Shown: positions 1 through 10,000 of the stretch, piece after piece
Position numbering within the stretch: position 1 is the stretch's first letter
Layout of the letters: each line of letters starts with the position of its first letter
Source: Chromera velia
Lineage: Eukaryota > Sar > Chromeraceae
Assembly (NCBI GenBank): GCA_018398765.1
Contig: JAHBMJ010002357.1
Span: 1 to 19,713, forward strand
Length of the DNA stretch: 19,713 bases
Direction: 5' to 3'
Program-made: the position numbers and the translations under genes
Notes under the pieces: generated by a model
Databases searched by the model: none
Told to the model about the DNA's origin: nothing
What the model saw: the letters and a program-made list of their open reading frames with translations, nothing else

Positions 1-59
<59 letters not shown>
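1..59. repeat. (AG)n microsatellite at the left window edge
   Basis: AG dinucleotides with one AT interruption near base 36. On the coding strand of the deaminase this is (CT)n inside the intron after the exon ending at 233, so it may serve as the pyrimidine tract for the final exon, expected just left of the window. Bases 60-232 show no further exon on either strand. Confidence 0.95.
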
Positions 60-232
60 CGCACACACTCTCGTTCTCACATAGGAAGGCGAGTGAAGCA
101 CAAGCCTGCGCAGAGACAATTAGAGACGAAAACATCGTCAACCTGAGAGACCAAATGACCGACAAATCGATCGACCCACACACCTAGAGATTTAAAGCAA
201 CGCGCATGCAGCATACCACCCGAGCAACGCAC

Positions 233-1922
233 CTCAAATTCTGGCCGCTCGTCTGGCGGCACCTGGATCCCACACAAGACACGGCCGACGTCGCTTCCGT
301 GATTTCTGCAGCCGCACGCAATCCAATCAACGTAAGGGGCCCATTTCACTGTCTTTGCAGCTCCTTGCATGGAGGTGAGATCAGAAAGACGGGTAGCAAC
401 GGGACGACTGGACAAGCGCGAGACCAGGCCAGGGAAGCAAAAGGCGGACAGAGGATCAAGAAAAGAAAGTAAACAAATGAAGCTCAGCAATGCGGGAAGG
501 AAGGAAGGAAAAAGATTCCCCATTCCGATTCCCCGGCGAAAGAAATCAGCCGGACAGGCAGCCAAGAAGGCGCGCATACCTCCACTCCCCACCAGTTTTC
601 TTTTCTACGTACCTGTAGTGAAAAAGCGAGACATTCCATCTCTCCGAGCTCATCGAGTAGAGGAATTTTCGAAGAATTCCGGGACGTTCAGGAAAGTCAA
701 ACCTGTACAGGACTTCATTGGCTGCAAGCGCCGTCCGACCCCCGACTAAGTGACGACCGTGGACCTGCAACGACCGACGAGAAAGAAAGCACGTGCATGC
801 GCACAGTTGGGCAGACTATGTACAGACAGACGGAAGGAAGCCCCAACCTCACATACAAAAATACTCCCACACACATATGCGCAAGTCAATGCAAGCGATG
901 AATTTTTTTTATTGCATCAGCGTCGTCAGTGCTCTTTCCTTTTTTCTCTCTCTTTTTGATCCGACCGATAGTCGAAACCAGATGCGCGTCAGACAAGACA
1001 TAACGAATTGCTTTGCGCGTCGCGAGCACATGATCATTCGGCAGCAGAGTCAGTCAGATACGTTCATCTGTCCGTTCATTTTACCGTCTGACCTTTGCAA
1101 GTTCATTGTCGTTCAGCGAGTTGACGACGAAGCCCGCCTGCGCCATCCTTCTCTCCACCTGCAGCAAACAAAACAAATTGACGCTTCAAGGGCTAGAGAA
1201 GTACGGAGGCAGAAGTACGAAGAAAGGGGGTGATCCGACCAATGCGCCTGCCGTCCTCTTCTCCATACCTGTCCGCGCGTCCTACACCTCAAACAGAGAG
1301 CAAGAAAGACTGGATATAAAAAAAACAGGAACAAGTTCATATACTTACTTCCTCTTCATCCTCACTGCCGGCCGCCTTGTAGCTCATCAAAATGAAAGCA
1401 TCCGCTGACCCTGTTCCCTCCTCTACCTCCTCTTCCCTTGACCTCTCCTCATCCCCACTCCTTCCCCCCATTCCTCGTCTTCGTCTTTTCCGTCGTCGTC
1501 TGTCTTTCCCCCTTTCAGCCGTCTCCTGTTTGTGCTCAGGACACCCGCTTGCCAACCGATAGGAAAACTCGGTCACCGCCCTGCAGAAAGGAAGCAAGGA
1601 AAGAAGAATGAAAAAAAGAAGCGAAGGTGACTTCCCAGCTCGAGGAATGGCTGACTGAGAATTCGATATCTCAGCCTGTACAGGCGCGTTTCGCTACCGT
1701 TGCAAGAACCATGAAAAAAAGGCTGCAATAAAGAATTTGCACGCTGTCTACGCGAACCGGCACCCTGGCCTCTCTACCCCCCCAATACCAACCGTGGGTA
1801 TATGATATCGTACAGCTGCTTGAAGGATCCCGGCCTTTCGGGAATCACCACAGACACTAGAGACTCCGAAGTGTCCGCTCTTTCGGAAACAAAACGGAGA
1901 CGGTCAAAATCCATGTTCGCTC

Positions 1923-1960
<38 letters not shown>

Positions 1961-3522
1961 GAACACGAGCGCGTCGAGACGTCCGGGGCACTCCGTCTGT
2001 CCACCCATACATGTCTGTATCTTGTCTCAAGTCATCTTTGTGCTCTCCACTCTTCATTCAAGCTTCTCGTCACAGCCAGGCTCTTTCCACTTCACTCATT
2101 CGCTCATTTCCACGCCCTCAACGACTTGTGAGGACACACACACGCACAAAGAGAAAGAGGGAGCGATGAGAAGAAATGCGAAGAAAACACAGACGTAAAA
2201 GATCGTGCAACTAGAAATAGCTCAGACCTATCCAAAGAGAAAACCCGACGCGACTGAAAGATCACGGAAACGAAGAAAAGAAAAGGAAAGCAATCCAATC
2301 GACCTACCAGAGGCCGTGGCAACGAGTCGTTTCCCCTTCCAGCCCTTCTTCTGGACAAACTTCTTCATTCCCGCTGCAAAAGAAGAGAGAGTGGGACAGA
2401 GCAGTGCATGATGAGTCCAGACAGAAGGAGAGCATAACTGACAACACCAAACCTTCCTCTGCCCCCCCTGCTCTCCGATTCTTTGAATGCTGGATTCTCC
2501 AGTATTTCTTTCAGGCCTTTGAAGAGACATTCAAAGTCAACAAGCAGAGCTCTGCAGAGAGAGGGAGGAGAGGAGGAAGTAAAGTCACACTCCGGATTCA
2601 AAAGGAAGGAACCGAAGTGGACCGTTCCTCCACTGTTCAGACTCCCCCACCTATTGCCAAGGCGCCTGCAGGTTCCAAAACCACGCGTATGTCCGTGAAG
2701 GCGTCCTTGATCGCCGCGCAGATTTCGTCCGTGCTCACCGTCACCATCTCATCCACCACTTGCTGCACATCCACAATACAGAATCACAAGAAGGAATGTG
2801 TGTATGGTGGTGGATTGTATATTCAAAATACCGGTAGAACCTTTTGCACTTTGTTTCTTCCTTTCTCTTTTCCTTCTGTTTCTTTTCTTTTGTACGGAGC
2901 CCTACTAGCTACAGGCCGCTATTGGGCCAGCAGCATAGCTCGACAACGCTTTCTTTTGAATTTGTGTGCGCACCTCCGACTGATCCTCAGAGAATAAACG
3001 GTCCCTGAAGAGGTGAATAGGTGCAGTCAAATCATCAGAAAAGCAGAAAGAAGGTGTTGCTCCCTGTCTCTGTCTATCCACCGGACCCTCTCATTGTCAT
3101 TCCGCAGAGTGACCCCCCTTCACAGACAAGCAAAAAAAGAGAAGCAAATAAGCTGCACACCAGAAAAGAAACGAGCAGCGACACCGAGGGGCTGCTTGTC
3201 TCTGTTCTTGAAGAGCGGCAAACTTCAGGCAGATTGTCTGGCATCCGATCAAATGCACAATATGGCGAGCCACTCAGAAACCTACAGCAGTAGACTGAGG
3301 GTGTTCCTCCTTTACTTGAAGAAAGAAACAAGGCCTCCCCTCCCCCCTCTCCGTCCCAGCTTTGGACTTTGCAGACAAACCTGGCAGAGTCTGAAGGTGT
3401 TGTTGCCTGCCACCCGCACGGCTGCCCCGTCAGCGAAAGTCCCGACTGAGTCCAACTCCACAATCCGGCCCGCCTTGAGACTCTCGGTCAAAGCTGCGGT
3501 CGGTGCGGGCAACCAGGTGAGG

Positions 3523-3560
<38 letters not shown>

Positions 3561-4175
3561 GCAACCGACCAGGGGGCAGATTCTACTGGATGCCACGCTC
3601 GGTCAACTTTCCTGTTTATCTCCAAGCCTTTCTGTCTGTCAGCTTCTCTCTTTGTCTGTCTGTCTCTACGTGCTTTGTGCAACCTGCTTAGGAAAACGGA
3701 CTCAGACAGAGAAGGAACGAGACCGCAATGGGAGTGCAGGTAACTTTCTTAAAATTGTTCTTGGCACTGAAAAAAGGACATCACAGCGGTGAAAGAGACG
3801 ACTGCGTGCCATGCGGAGTGCCGTACACAAAAGAAAAGGGGAATGAAGAAAGCACAAAACGACAACAGAAATGAGAGGGATGGACGCTTGCACCCACTTT
3901 TCCCCCTCATGTATGAAGATTCAAAGATTGGTCAATCCACAAACAAACAAACAAACGAAGAGAGAGAGACCTGACATCCTCCTGTACGTACTTGGTGCGT
4001 CTGCGGCTTCCACGCCGACCACCTTCACATGGGGGGCCACTGCTTTGATGAACGCCCCCATACCCGACAGCATGCCTCCCCCCCCACAGCAGACGAACAC
4101 GGCATCCACACCGTCCGCAGACGTCTGCTTCAAAACTTCCATCGCAATGGTTCCTGCGCGGCAGACAGCATTCAC

Positions 4176-4215
<40 letters not shown>

Positions 4216-5118
4216 CAAAATCAGGAAGGAGCGCACAGAGCAGACTCGTGTCGACATGTGACAAGAGTAGTAGAGAAAATCAGACTTTGAAAAAGCAGAA
4301 ACACCTGCGTGGTGGCACTTGGCGAACGGCCAAACCGCCTCGTGGAGATGCTTGCGGGCACACAGTTTCTGGGTCAATGTGTCAGTAAGAAAAGGAACAA
4401 GCATGCAACCAACTAGTCCCTTCTGCTGACCTTGTCCCGCAATCACAAGTGGATCATCGAATGGATGGACGAGAGCCCGTCCCTCTTTGCGTGCACACTC
4501 GAGACAGGCCGCATAGGTCTCGTCGTAATTCGTCCCCACTAACACCACATCAACACCGTACCTCCGCACTGCGTTCACCTTAATGGATGGTGTAACGACG
4601 GGCATAAAGATCTTTGCTGAAATGCCCATTCGCCGTGCAGTGAAAGCAACACCCTGCGCATGGTTGCCTGCCGAGCAGCACACAATCCCATTAGCCCTTT
4701 CTTCTTCTGTTAGATGGGCGATCTTGTTGTACGCCCCTCTGATTTTGAAGGAGAAGACAGGCTGAAGATCCTCCCTCTTCAGATGGACTGAATTCTCCAA
4801 CTTTGAGGACAAGTTGGGGGCAAAGTCCAGCGGGGTCTCGTTGACGACATCGTACACTTTCGAGTTGATGATGGGCAACAAAATCTGAAACGCATCAGAT
4901 GACGTTTCCGGAGACGGCGTCAGTGTGCTGGTACCTGAACATTTCTTTGCGGGATTCGTGAATACCTCACCAGCGTCTGAAGGAGATAAACTGAGAAAGG
5001 GACGTCTGGATCGGAAGGGATGAGGTTGAAGACACTTCCTCCCTTCCAAAATCGTTGGAAGGAGAGAGAAAAGAGACAAGAAAAGAAGCATGGGGGTCGA
5101 GGGGGATGGAGACATCAT
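233..5118 (-). CDS. ilvA: Threonine deaminase (threonine ammonia-lyase, biosynthetic), probably plastid-targeted; 3' end off the window
   Basis: PLP enzyme converting threonine to 2-oxobutanoate plus ammonia, first committed step of isoleucine synthesis. Ten exons, read leftward: 5118-4431, 4153-3992, 3493-3381, 2762-2651, 2373-2308, 1922-1793, 1580-1349, 1158-1093, 764-613, 305-233. All junctions keep phase and give 598 aa. Seen: hydrophobic leader (residues ~10-24) then Arg/Ser-rich stretch; PLP-lysine motif [10 protein letters not shown] (Lys ~125); SAGNHAQG; glycine loop GGGG (~253-256); [20 protein letters not shown]; then two ACT-like regulatory repeats, each with a PERPG motif, the second also with SLFHYR and VGGR. 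Such C-terminal repeats are the isoleucine/valine-responsive part in biosynthetic enzymes. The start chosen is the Met-Met at 5118, because the leader follows it directly; an in-frame Met lies at 5235. The expected last ~20-25 residues lie left of base 1. Compared with relatives, exon 7 has a charged insertion. Confidence 0.93.
1405..1542 (-). other. Charged low-complexity insertion inside the first ACT-like domain of threonine deaminase
   Basis: Between [11 protein letters not shown] and DAFILMSYK the frame stays open for 46 codons rich in Arg, Lys and Glu (runs such as RRRRKRRRR, then EEVEEG). In other IlvA proteins these two flanks are nearly adjacent. The stretch could be translated as a loop insertion, or could be an in-frame intron of 138 nt. 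The only candidate donor giving a clean join, GTCCTG, lacks the G at +5 found in all other donors here, so I favour translation. Its DNA is almost pure pyrimidine on the plus strand. Confidence 0.55.
1926..1955. repeat. (CA)n microsatellite abutting a splice acceptor
   Basis: About 15 CA units. On the minus strand it reads (TG)n running directly into TGCAG, the acceptor of the deaminase exon 1922-1793, in the place of a normal pyrimidine tract. Confidence 0.95.
3523..3561. repeat. (GT)n(GA)n compound microsatellite near a splice acceptor
   Basis: About eight GT units followed by about eleven GA units. On the minus strand this is (TC)n(AC)n located about 30 bases upstream of the acceptor of the deaminase exon 3493-3381, so the TC part can act as the polypyrimidine tract. 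The rest of the intron (3494-3991) shows only TCTG-rich sequence and no coding signal. Confidence 0.95.
4181..4214. repeat. (CA)n microsatellite in a deaminase intron
   Basis: About 17 CA units in the intron between deaminase exons 4431-5118 and 3992-4153. On the minus strand it is (TG)n ending roughly 26 bases upstream of the acceptor CGCGCAG. Confidence 0.95.
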
Positions 5119-5637
5119 TGCACGATGCAACAACCCCAACACATCAACTGCTGCACGTCCTGGTGCAGCCCATGAATGACAATAAGCTTTTGTAGATGAT
5201 TTCGACCAGCAATCCACGCTCACTGCAGTGGTCAATTTGTGTCAGCTCTGTAGATCATGGGGCAAAGTCGTTGCAAGGGGAGACCGTTGTGACTATTAGA
5301 GACGTGCCGGGCCGTTGGGAAACGTTTTTGCCCAACTCCTCGACTTTTTCGCTTTCCGGGATCTTTTTCTCCTCGCGAATGAAACTATAGCTTTACGGGG
5401 CCGAGATCCCACGAGACGATATCACGACCGAAACACCGAAATCTTGGCGATCGAAATCGACTGACTGTGCCTGCATGATCTGTACGTTCTTTGATTTTTC
5501 CTCTCTTCCCCACGCTTGAGTAGGAGATCAAAAAATGTCTCTTTTATCGAGGGAGCTTGGCTTCTCGGTTAGCTGTCTACGTCCACTGGAGGGAGGCTCA
5601 AAATTTCTTTTGGTTGATTGAACAGGAGACAATCAAC
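5119..5637. promoter_or_regulatory. Divergent intergenic region between the deaminase and the plus-strand gene
   Basis: About 520 bases separate the chosen start codons of two genes pointing away from each other, so both promoters and 5' UTRs probably lie here. I see no convincing TATA box. A short reading frame of 28 codons starts at an ATG at 5535 and ends at 5621, just upstream of the chosen ATG at 5638; it could be an upstream ORF or chance. The plus-strand frame is open back to 5524 but has no ATG before 5638. A GAACAG at 5623-5628 could be the acceptor of a 5'-UTR intron. Confidence 0.45.
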
Positions 5638-6976
5638 ATGTTGACACCCCCACCGGGCGCAAGTCCCTTGCCTGGGTGCGACCGCCGCTTTCGTGGTCCC
5701 TCCAACATTCACCAACATCAGCAAGGACACTCCATGCACGCCCCGTCGTGGTTTCCAGGTTCCTTGTCTTCATCTGTTCAGAAAAGACAGTTGGAGAATG
5801 GGGGCACGAATTCAGGCGCACCTGTTGCACATTCCAGCAACACCTTTTCTCTTTCACAGTACAACCCGGCTTTCCAGCGACGACCAGAGCATGCTCACGT
5901 CTTCTTTGCTCCCCAACATTTTGCGTCTCCCTCTCCCATGCCTGGAATGCCAAGCCGCCCGGTTGACAGGCGAAACCTCGTCTCTCGGTTCCCCATGCGC
6001 CAGAATATCCACGCCCACGTCTGGATTCCCGCAGACGCCTACATTGGGGGAGCGCAGAACGTGCCGCCCCCTGTCACCCACTTTGCTCCAATACCCCCTG
6101 CACATCTCACCACTTCTGCCCTCAACGTCCACACAGCAGGTGCCGAGGTCCTCCCTCATTTGTGTGCACCAGCCCAGAGAGAAAAGGAACACAACCCACC
6201 GTTTTGCCCCCCAGGAATATCACGACCCCCTCGTCCGAGAATCGACCGGGAGGGAAGGAAGGAGACCGACATCGCCCTCTGTGCATTCGCTAGTCAGTCA
6301 AACAGTCATGTTTGCAGGAATTCAGGCAGCAGTCCTCGCCTCTCTCCCCTGCTTCTGCCCCAGATGCCAATGTGAAGAAAAGGTATCAACTGTCATGTTT
6401 TTTCGATGTGCTTCTTGACGCCTCCAACCGCCATTTCTCTCTCCTTCTCTCACACCGCCACCCTGTCTCCTTGTCTCTGTGACAAATGAAACCCACGGCA
6501 TTCCTCCGTGCTCTCTTGCTTCCTTCGTTCGTGAGGGGATGCAGGGAGTGACGGTGTCAACGACGTGATCAACAACGTCCTGGGACCCCTATGTGCCTCT
6601 GCGCCTTGCAATGCGTTCTCGTACATGATGCAGTGAGTCAACCAGGCACTGAGCTGCTGCTGTTGAGACGGTGTTCTTTCTTTTTTCTTTCTGTCTGTCT
6701 TCCTTGCTTCCTTTCTTCCTTCCCTCCTTTCTTCCTTTTCTTTCTTTCTTTCTTTCTTTCTTTCTTTTCTTTCTTTCTTTCTTTTCTTTCTTTCTTTCTT
6801 TCTTTCTTTCCTTCCTTTTCTTTTTTGCTTCCTTCCTTCCTTCCTTCCTTCCTTCCTTTCTTTCTTCCTTTCTTCCTTTCTTCCTTTCTTTCTTTCTTTT
6901 CTTTCTTTCTTTCTTTCTTTTCTTTCTTTCTTTTTCTTTCTTTCTTTCTTTCTTTCTTTCTTTTCTTTCTTTTTTT

Positions 6977-7027
<51 letters not shown>

Positions 7028-10000
7028 CTCTTTCTTTCTTGCTTTTTTTCTTTTCTTTCTTTTCTTTCTTTCCTTTCTTTCCTTCCTTCTTTCTTTTCTT
7101 TCTTTCCTTCCTTCCTTCCTTCCTTCCGACCGATCGTACTGTCTCTTCAGGCCTTCTGGTTGAATTTTTTTTCCCGCCGCACAATTTTACGAGCTGCCTC
7201 CAGCTCTTCCATAAGACTAACATGCAGAAATGAAGGGAGGGATTCACAGTCGGCTCAGGAAAGGAGGGCACGCATTTCGATTGTCTCCTTTGTGTGTGTC
7301 GTTTCTGCTTAATTGCTTCTTGCTCGTCCTCGCAGCCCTGAGAACCTTCTGAAGGTGGACATTTTAAAGCGGTTTGCCGAGAAGAGAAGAATTCAAAACT
7401 CGACAAGACGGCTCTCTGAGCACATCGCGCAGATCGAAGAGGGAATTGGTGAGGGGTTGACAGAAGAGGGAAAACGAACGATTGACTGGAGCGCCATCTG
7501 GAGGAAGGTCAGTCAGTCAGTCAGTTCGTCAGTCAGTGAGTGGAACTGCGAAGCATTGTGGAAAAGAGAGAGAACAGAATCCTCGGTTGGGAGGCAGGGG
7601 AATCCATAGAGAATTTTTTGCATCTAGAAGTGCAAGGGAGGGAGGGAAGGGCAGAAGAGAGTTGGGGGAGGACGGGAAGAATATGATACGAGGAGGGGTC
7701 AGTGGTTTACCTTTCTTCAGCGCACTGTTTCCTGAATTTGTATCGGCTTTTCTTTTTTTCTTTCTCTCCGTCTTCAAAGAAGGGGAGGGGAAAAGAGAAC
7801 ATGTCGTCGTGCCTGTCTGTCCTTTCCTACTCTGGGCCTTTTTTGTCTCTGATCTCTTCCTTGATGGTTCTGTCTTTTTCGCCTGATGGCATCGCCATTC
7901 TGTTTCATTCATTCCGTTTCACGTACCTGTCTGCTGCGTGTTCCATGCTCCCAATGACTTACTGTGCGCAGCTTGCTCTTAAGGTGAAGGGGTCCGGAGA
8001 GATGGGAAGGGATTGGAGACTGTTGGACGGGGAGACAGAGGGAAAAGAGACCATCCATGGGGCCATCGGTCGGTCGGTTTCTTGGTCGTTTTCTGTCTCT
8101 CTCTCGCCCCTGTGCTTGTTCTCTCCCTCTATCCGTCTACTGGCCTGTCGGAAGGATATTGGGGGGGGGGGAGTGTCAGAGGAAAAGCGCATTTTTCCAG
8201 TCGTTCGTTCTTTCTGTGCATGCCTGTGTGGAAATTGTGTCTTCCTTCTCGTTCGTCTGTCTGTTCAATTGTCTCCCTCCTTTCAGAGACGGAGGAGGAT
8301 GTTGCAATTGCCATCACTCCGTCTGCTTTTGTACGCGCTGTGGATTCTCTCGGTTGGCGTGCGGTGGAGCTCTCTGAGACTGACGTGGAGGAGATCGGGA
8401 TGTCGTTCCTCTATTGGCATGACCAGCAGACCTATGCGCGGGTCTTTGGAGGGGGCAAGCCTTTTTCCATGTGGGTCTCTCTCGATCGGAATTATGAGAA
8501 AACAGAAAAAGAAAGAGAGCATGTGCGATTGATTTGAACAGACTTTGTGTGAACGCGGGTGGGTCCGTCACCATGACAAAAACATGGGAACAAAAGCAGG
8601 GACGAGAAAGTTCAGTCGGATGCTTTCACATAAACAAAGCTCGACTGCTGTTTTCAAGCACCGACTTTCCCGGTGTCATGCCTTTCTCTTCGTGCATGTG
8701 TGAGATGCGAACAAGTTAACGTGAGTGTCTTCATTTGCCTCTCTTTCGTTCCTTTTCCCCTTTCGGCCTTCACTTGGTCTCTGTCAGTGCCGTCGTTTCG
8801 CTTTATTCGCTTTTTGTTCTGTTCTCAACAACGAAGTAGGATTTCACATGCAGTCTATGTTGAGTCCCTGACTGACCCAGTTGATCCGATGTATTGCTTT
8901 TGGATGCAGCGACATTAGCCAGACGGGATTTGTGAAGATGCTAGAACAGTTGCCGTTCAACTCTCCCGACTTTCCGGTCAGTTGAGGAATGTGCAGGCAG
9001 CAGACCCGCCTCCGTACTGAGGCTTTTGCGAAAGGGCTGAAGAAAAAACAGGCTGGCTCCGACTTTTCGGCCTTGGCCTCTCTGACGTCTTGCCTGAATA
9101 GCTCTTCTCCCCTTTCCGCCTCGTATGCACCCTCGTATTGTGTTTGCAATTTTATCCCGTTTCTGCTTGTCTTCGTTGTGTTTCTGACCGCGTCCCTCCT
9201 TCCGTTCCTCCCTCCCTCATTCCCTCGCTTCTCTTCTTTTCAGATTGATCGATCCATCAACTCTCCTCTTTGCTTGCTTCTGTTAACATTGTGCTGTGCT
9301 GCTGTTTGCTTTGCAGCCGGCCACAGAGAAACACAACGTGGATGCGATGTGGAAGGTCTGCTCTGGTCAGGGCGTCTCCTTCGAGGACATGAACGCAATC
9401 TGCTCTATCCCAGCGGCAGTCGGCTCCCTCGTGCCCTTCCCCTCCCACCCTTCTGCTCCCGACAACCGAGGGGCAGTCGAAGGGGCGGGGCGAGATCGTG
9501 TGAAGGGATCTGAGGGTGTGTCGATGAAGGGGAAGGCGGTTGCGGAGGCGGACGAGAAGAAGAGGATCGAGAGGACGCAAAGAGTCGATAAAGCAAGAGA
9601 GGTCTGTCAGTGGCTCTCTCTTTCCTTTGCTTCCTTCCTTCCGTGTGTTCGTATGACTCCCTGATTGCCTTTTGGTTCCCCCTTTTCTTTGTTTATTATG
9701 TTCGACACGTGTGGGTTTAGGGGTGTGCCTGCGTACCCTTTTGTGTGTGCCTGTTTCTCTCTGTCTCTGTTTCTGCTTGTCTTTCTGTTCATCTTTGGAT
9801 GTGTTTGTCTGCGAGTTTTTGTTATTCCGCTGTTCTTGTGTTTGTGTCGAAGGATGGGTGTAAAGTCATTTGCCTTCTCTGTTTCTCCCGTCTTCTGTGT
9901 TCTCCTCTCTGTCATTTCGTCATCTCCTTTTGGCCTGCCTCTGTGCAGGAAGTCGGAAAAGCCATGGCCTCGATCATTGCGAAAGTGATTTGTCAACAGG

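Noticed and set aside
60-232. Last exon of threonine deaminase
   Set aside because: An acceptor-like CTGCGCAG occurs on the minus strand near 113, but the following frame does not resemble the conserved C-terminal end of the enzyme.
5693-6418. Second plus-strand frame over the first exon of the unknown gene
   Set aside because: Its best donor (6382) is in phase 0 and does not fit the next exon, which needs phase 1; kept as an alternative only.
7150-7233. Possible extra exon of the plus-strand gene after CTCTTCAG (frame [12 protein letters not shown])
   Set aside because: The exons at 6545-6632 and 7336-7507 join directly in phase. This piece starts in an incompatible phase, lacks a GT donor before its stop, and its acceptor is not GCAG.
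6450-7406. Long Lys/Arg/Glu-rich minus frame and long Phe/Ser/Leu-rich plus frames
   Set aside because: They are translations of the CTTT/AAAG repeat, which stays open in several frames; no non-repeat conserved content.
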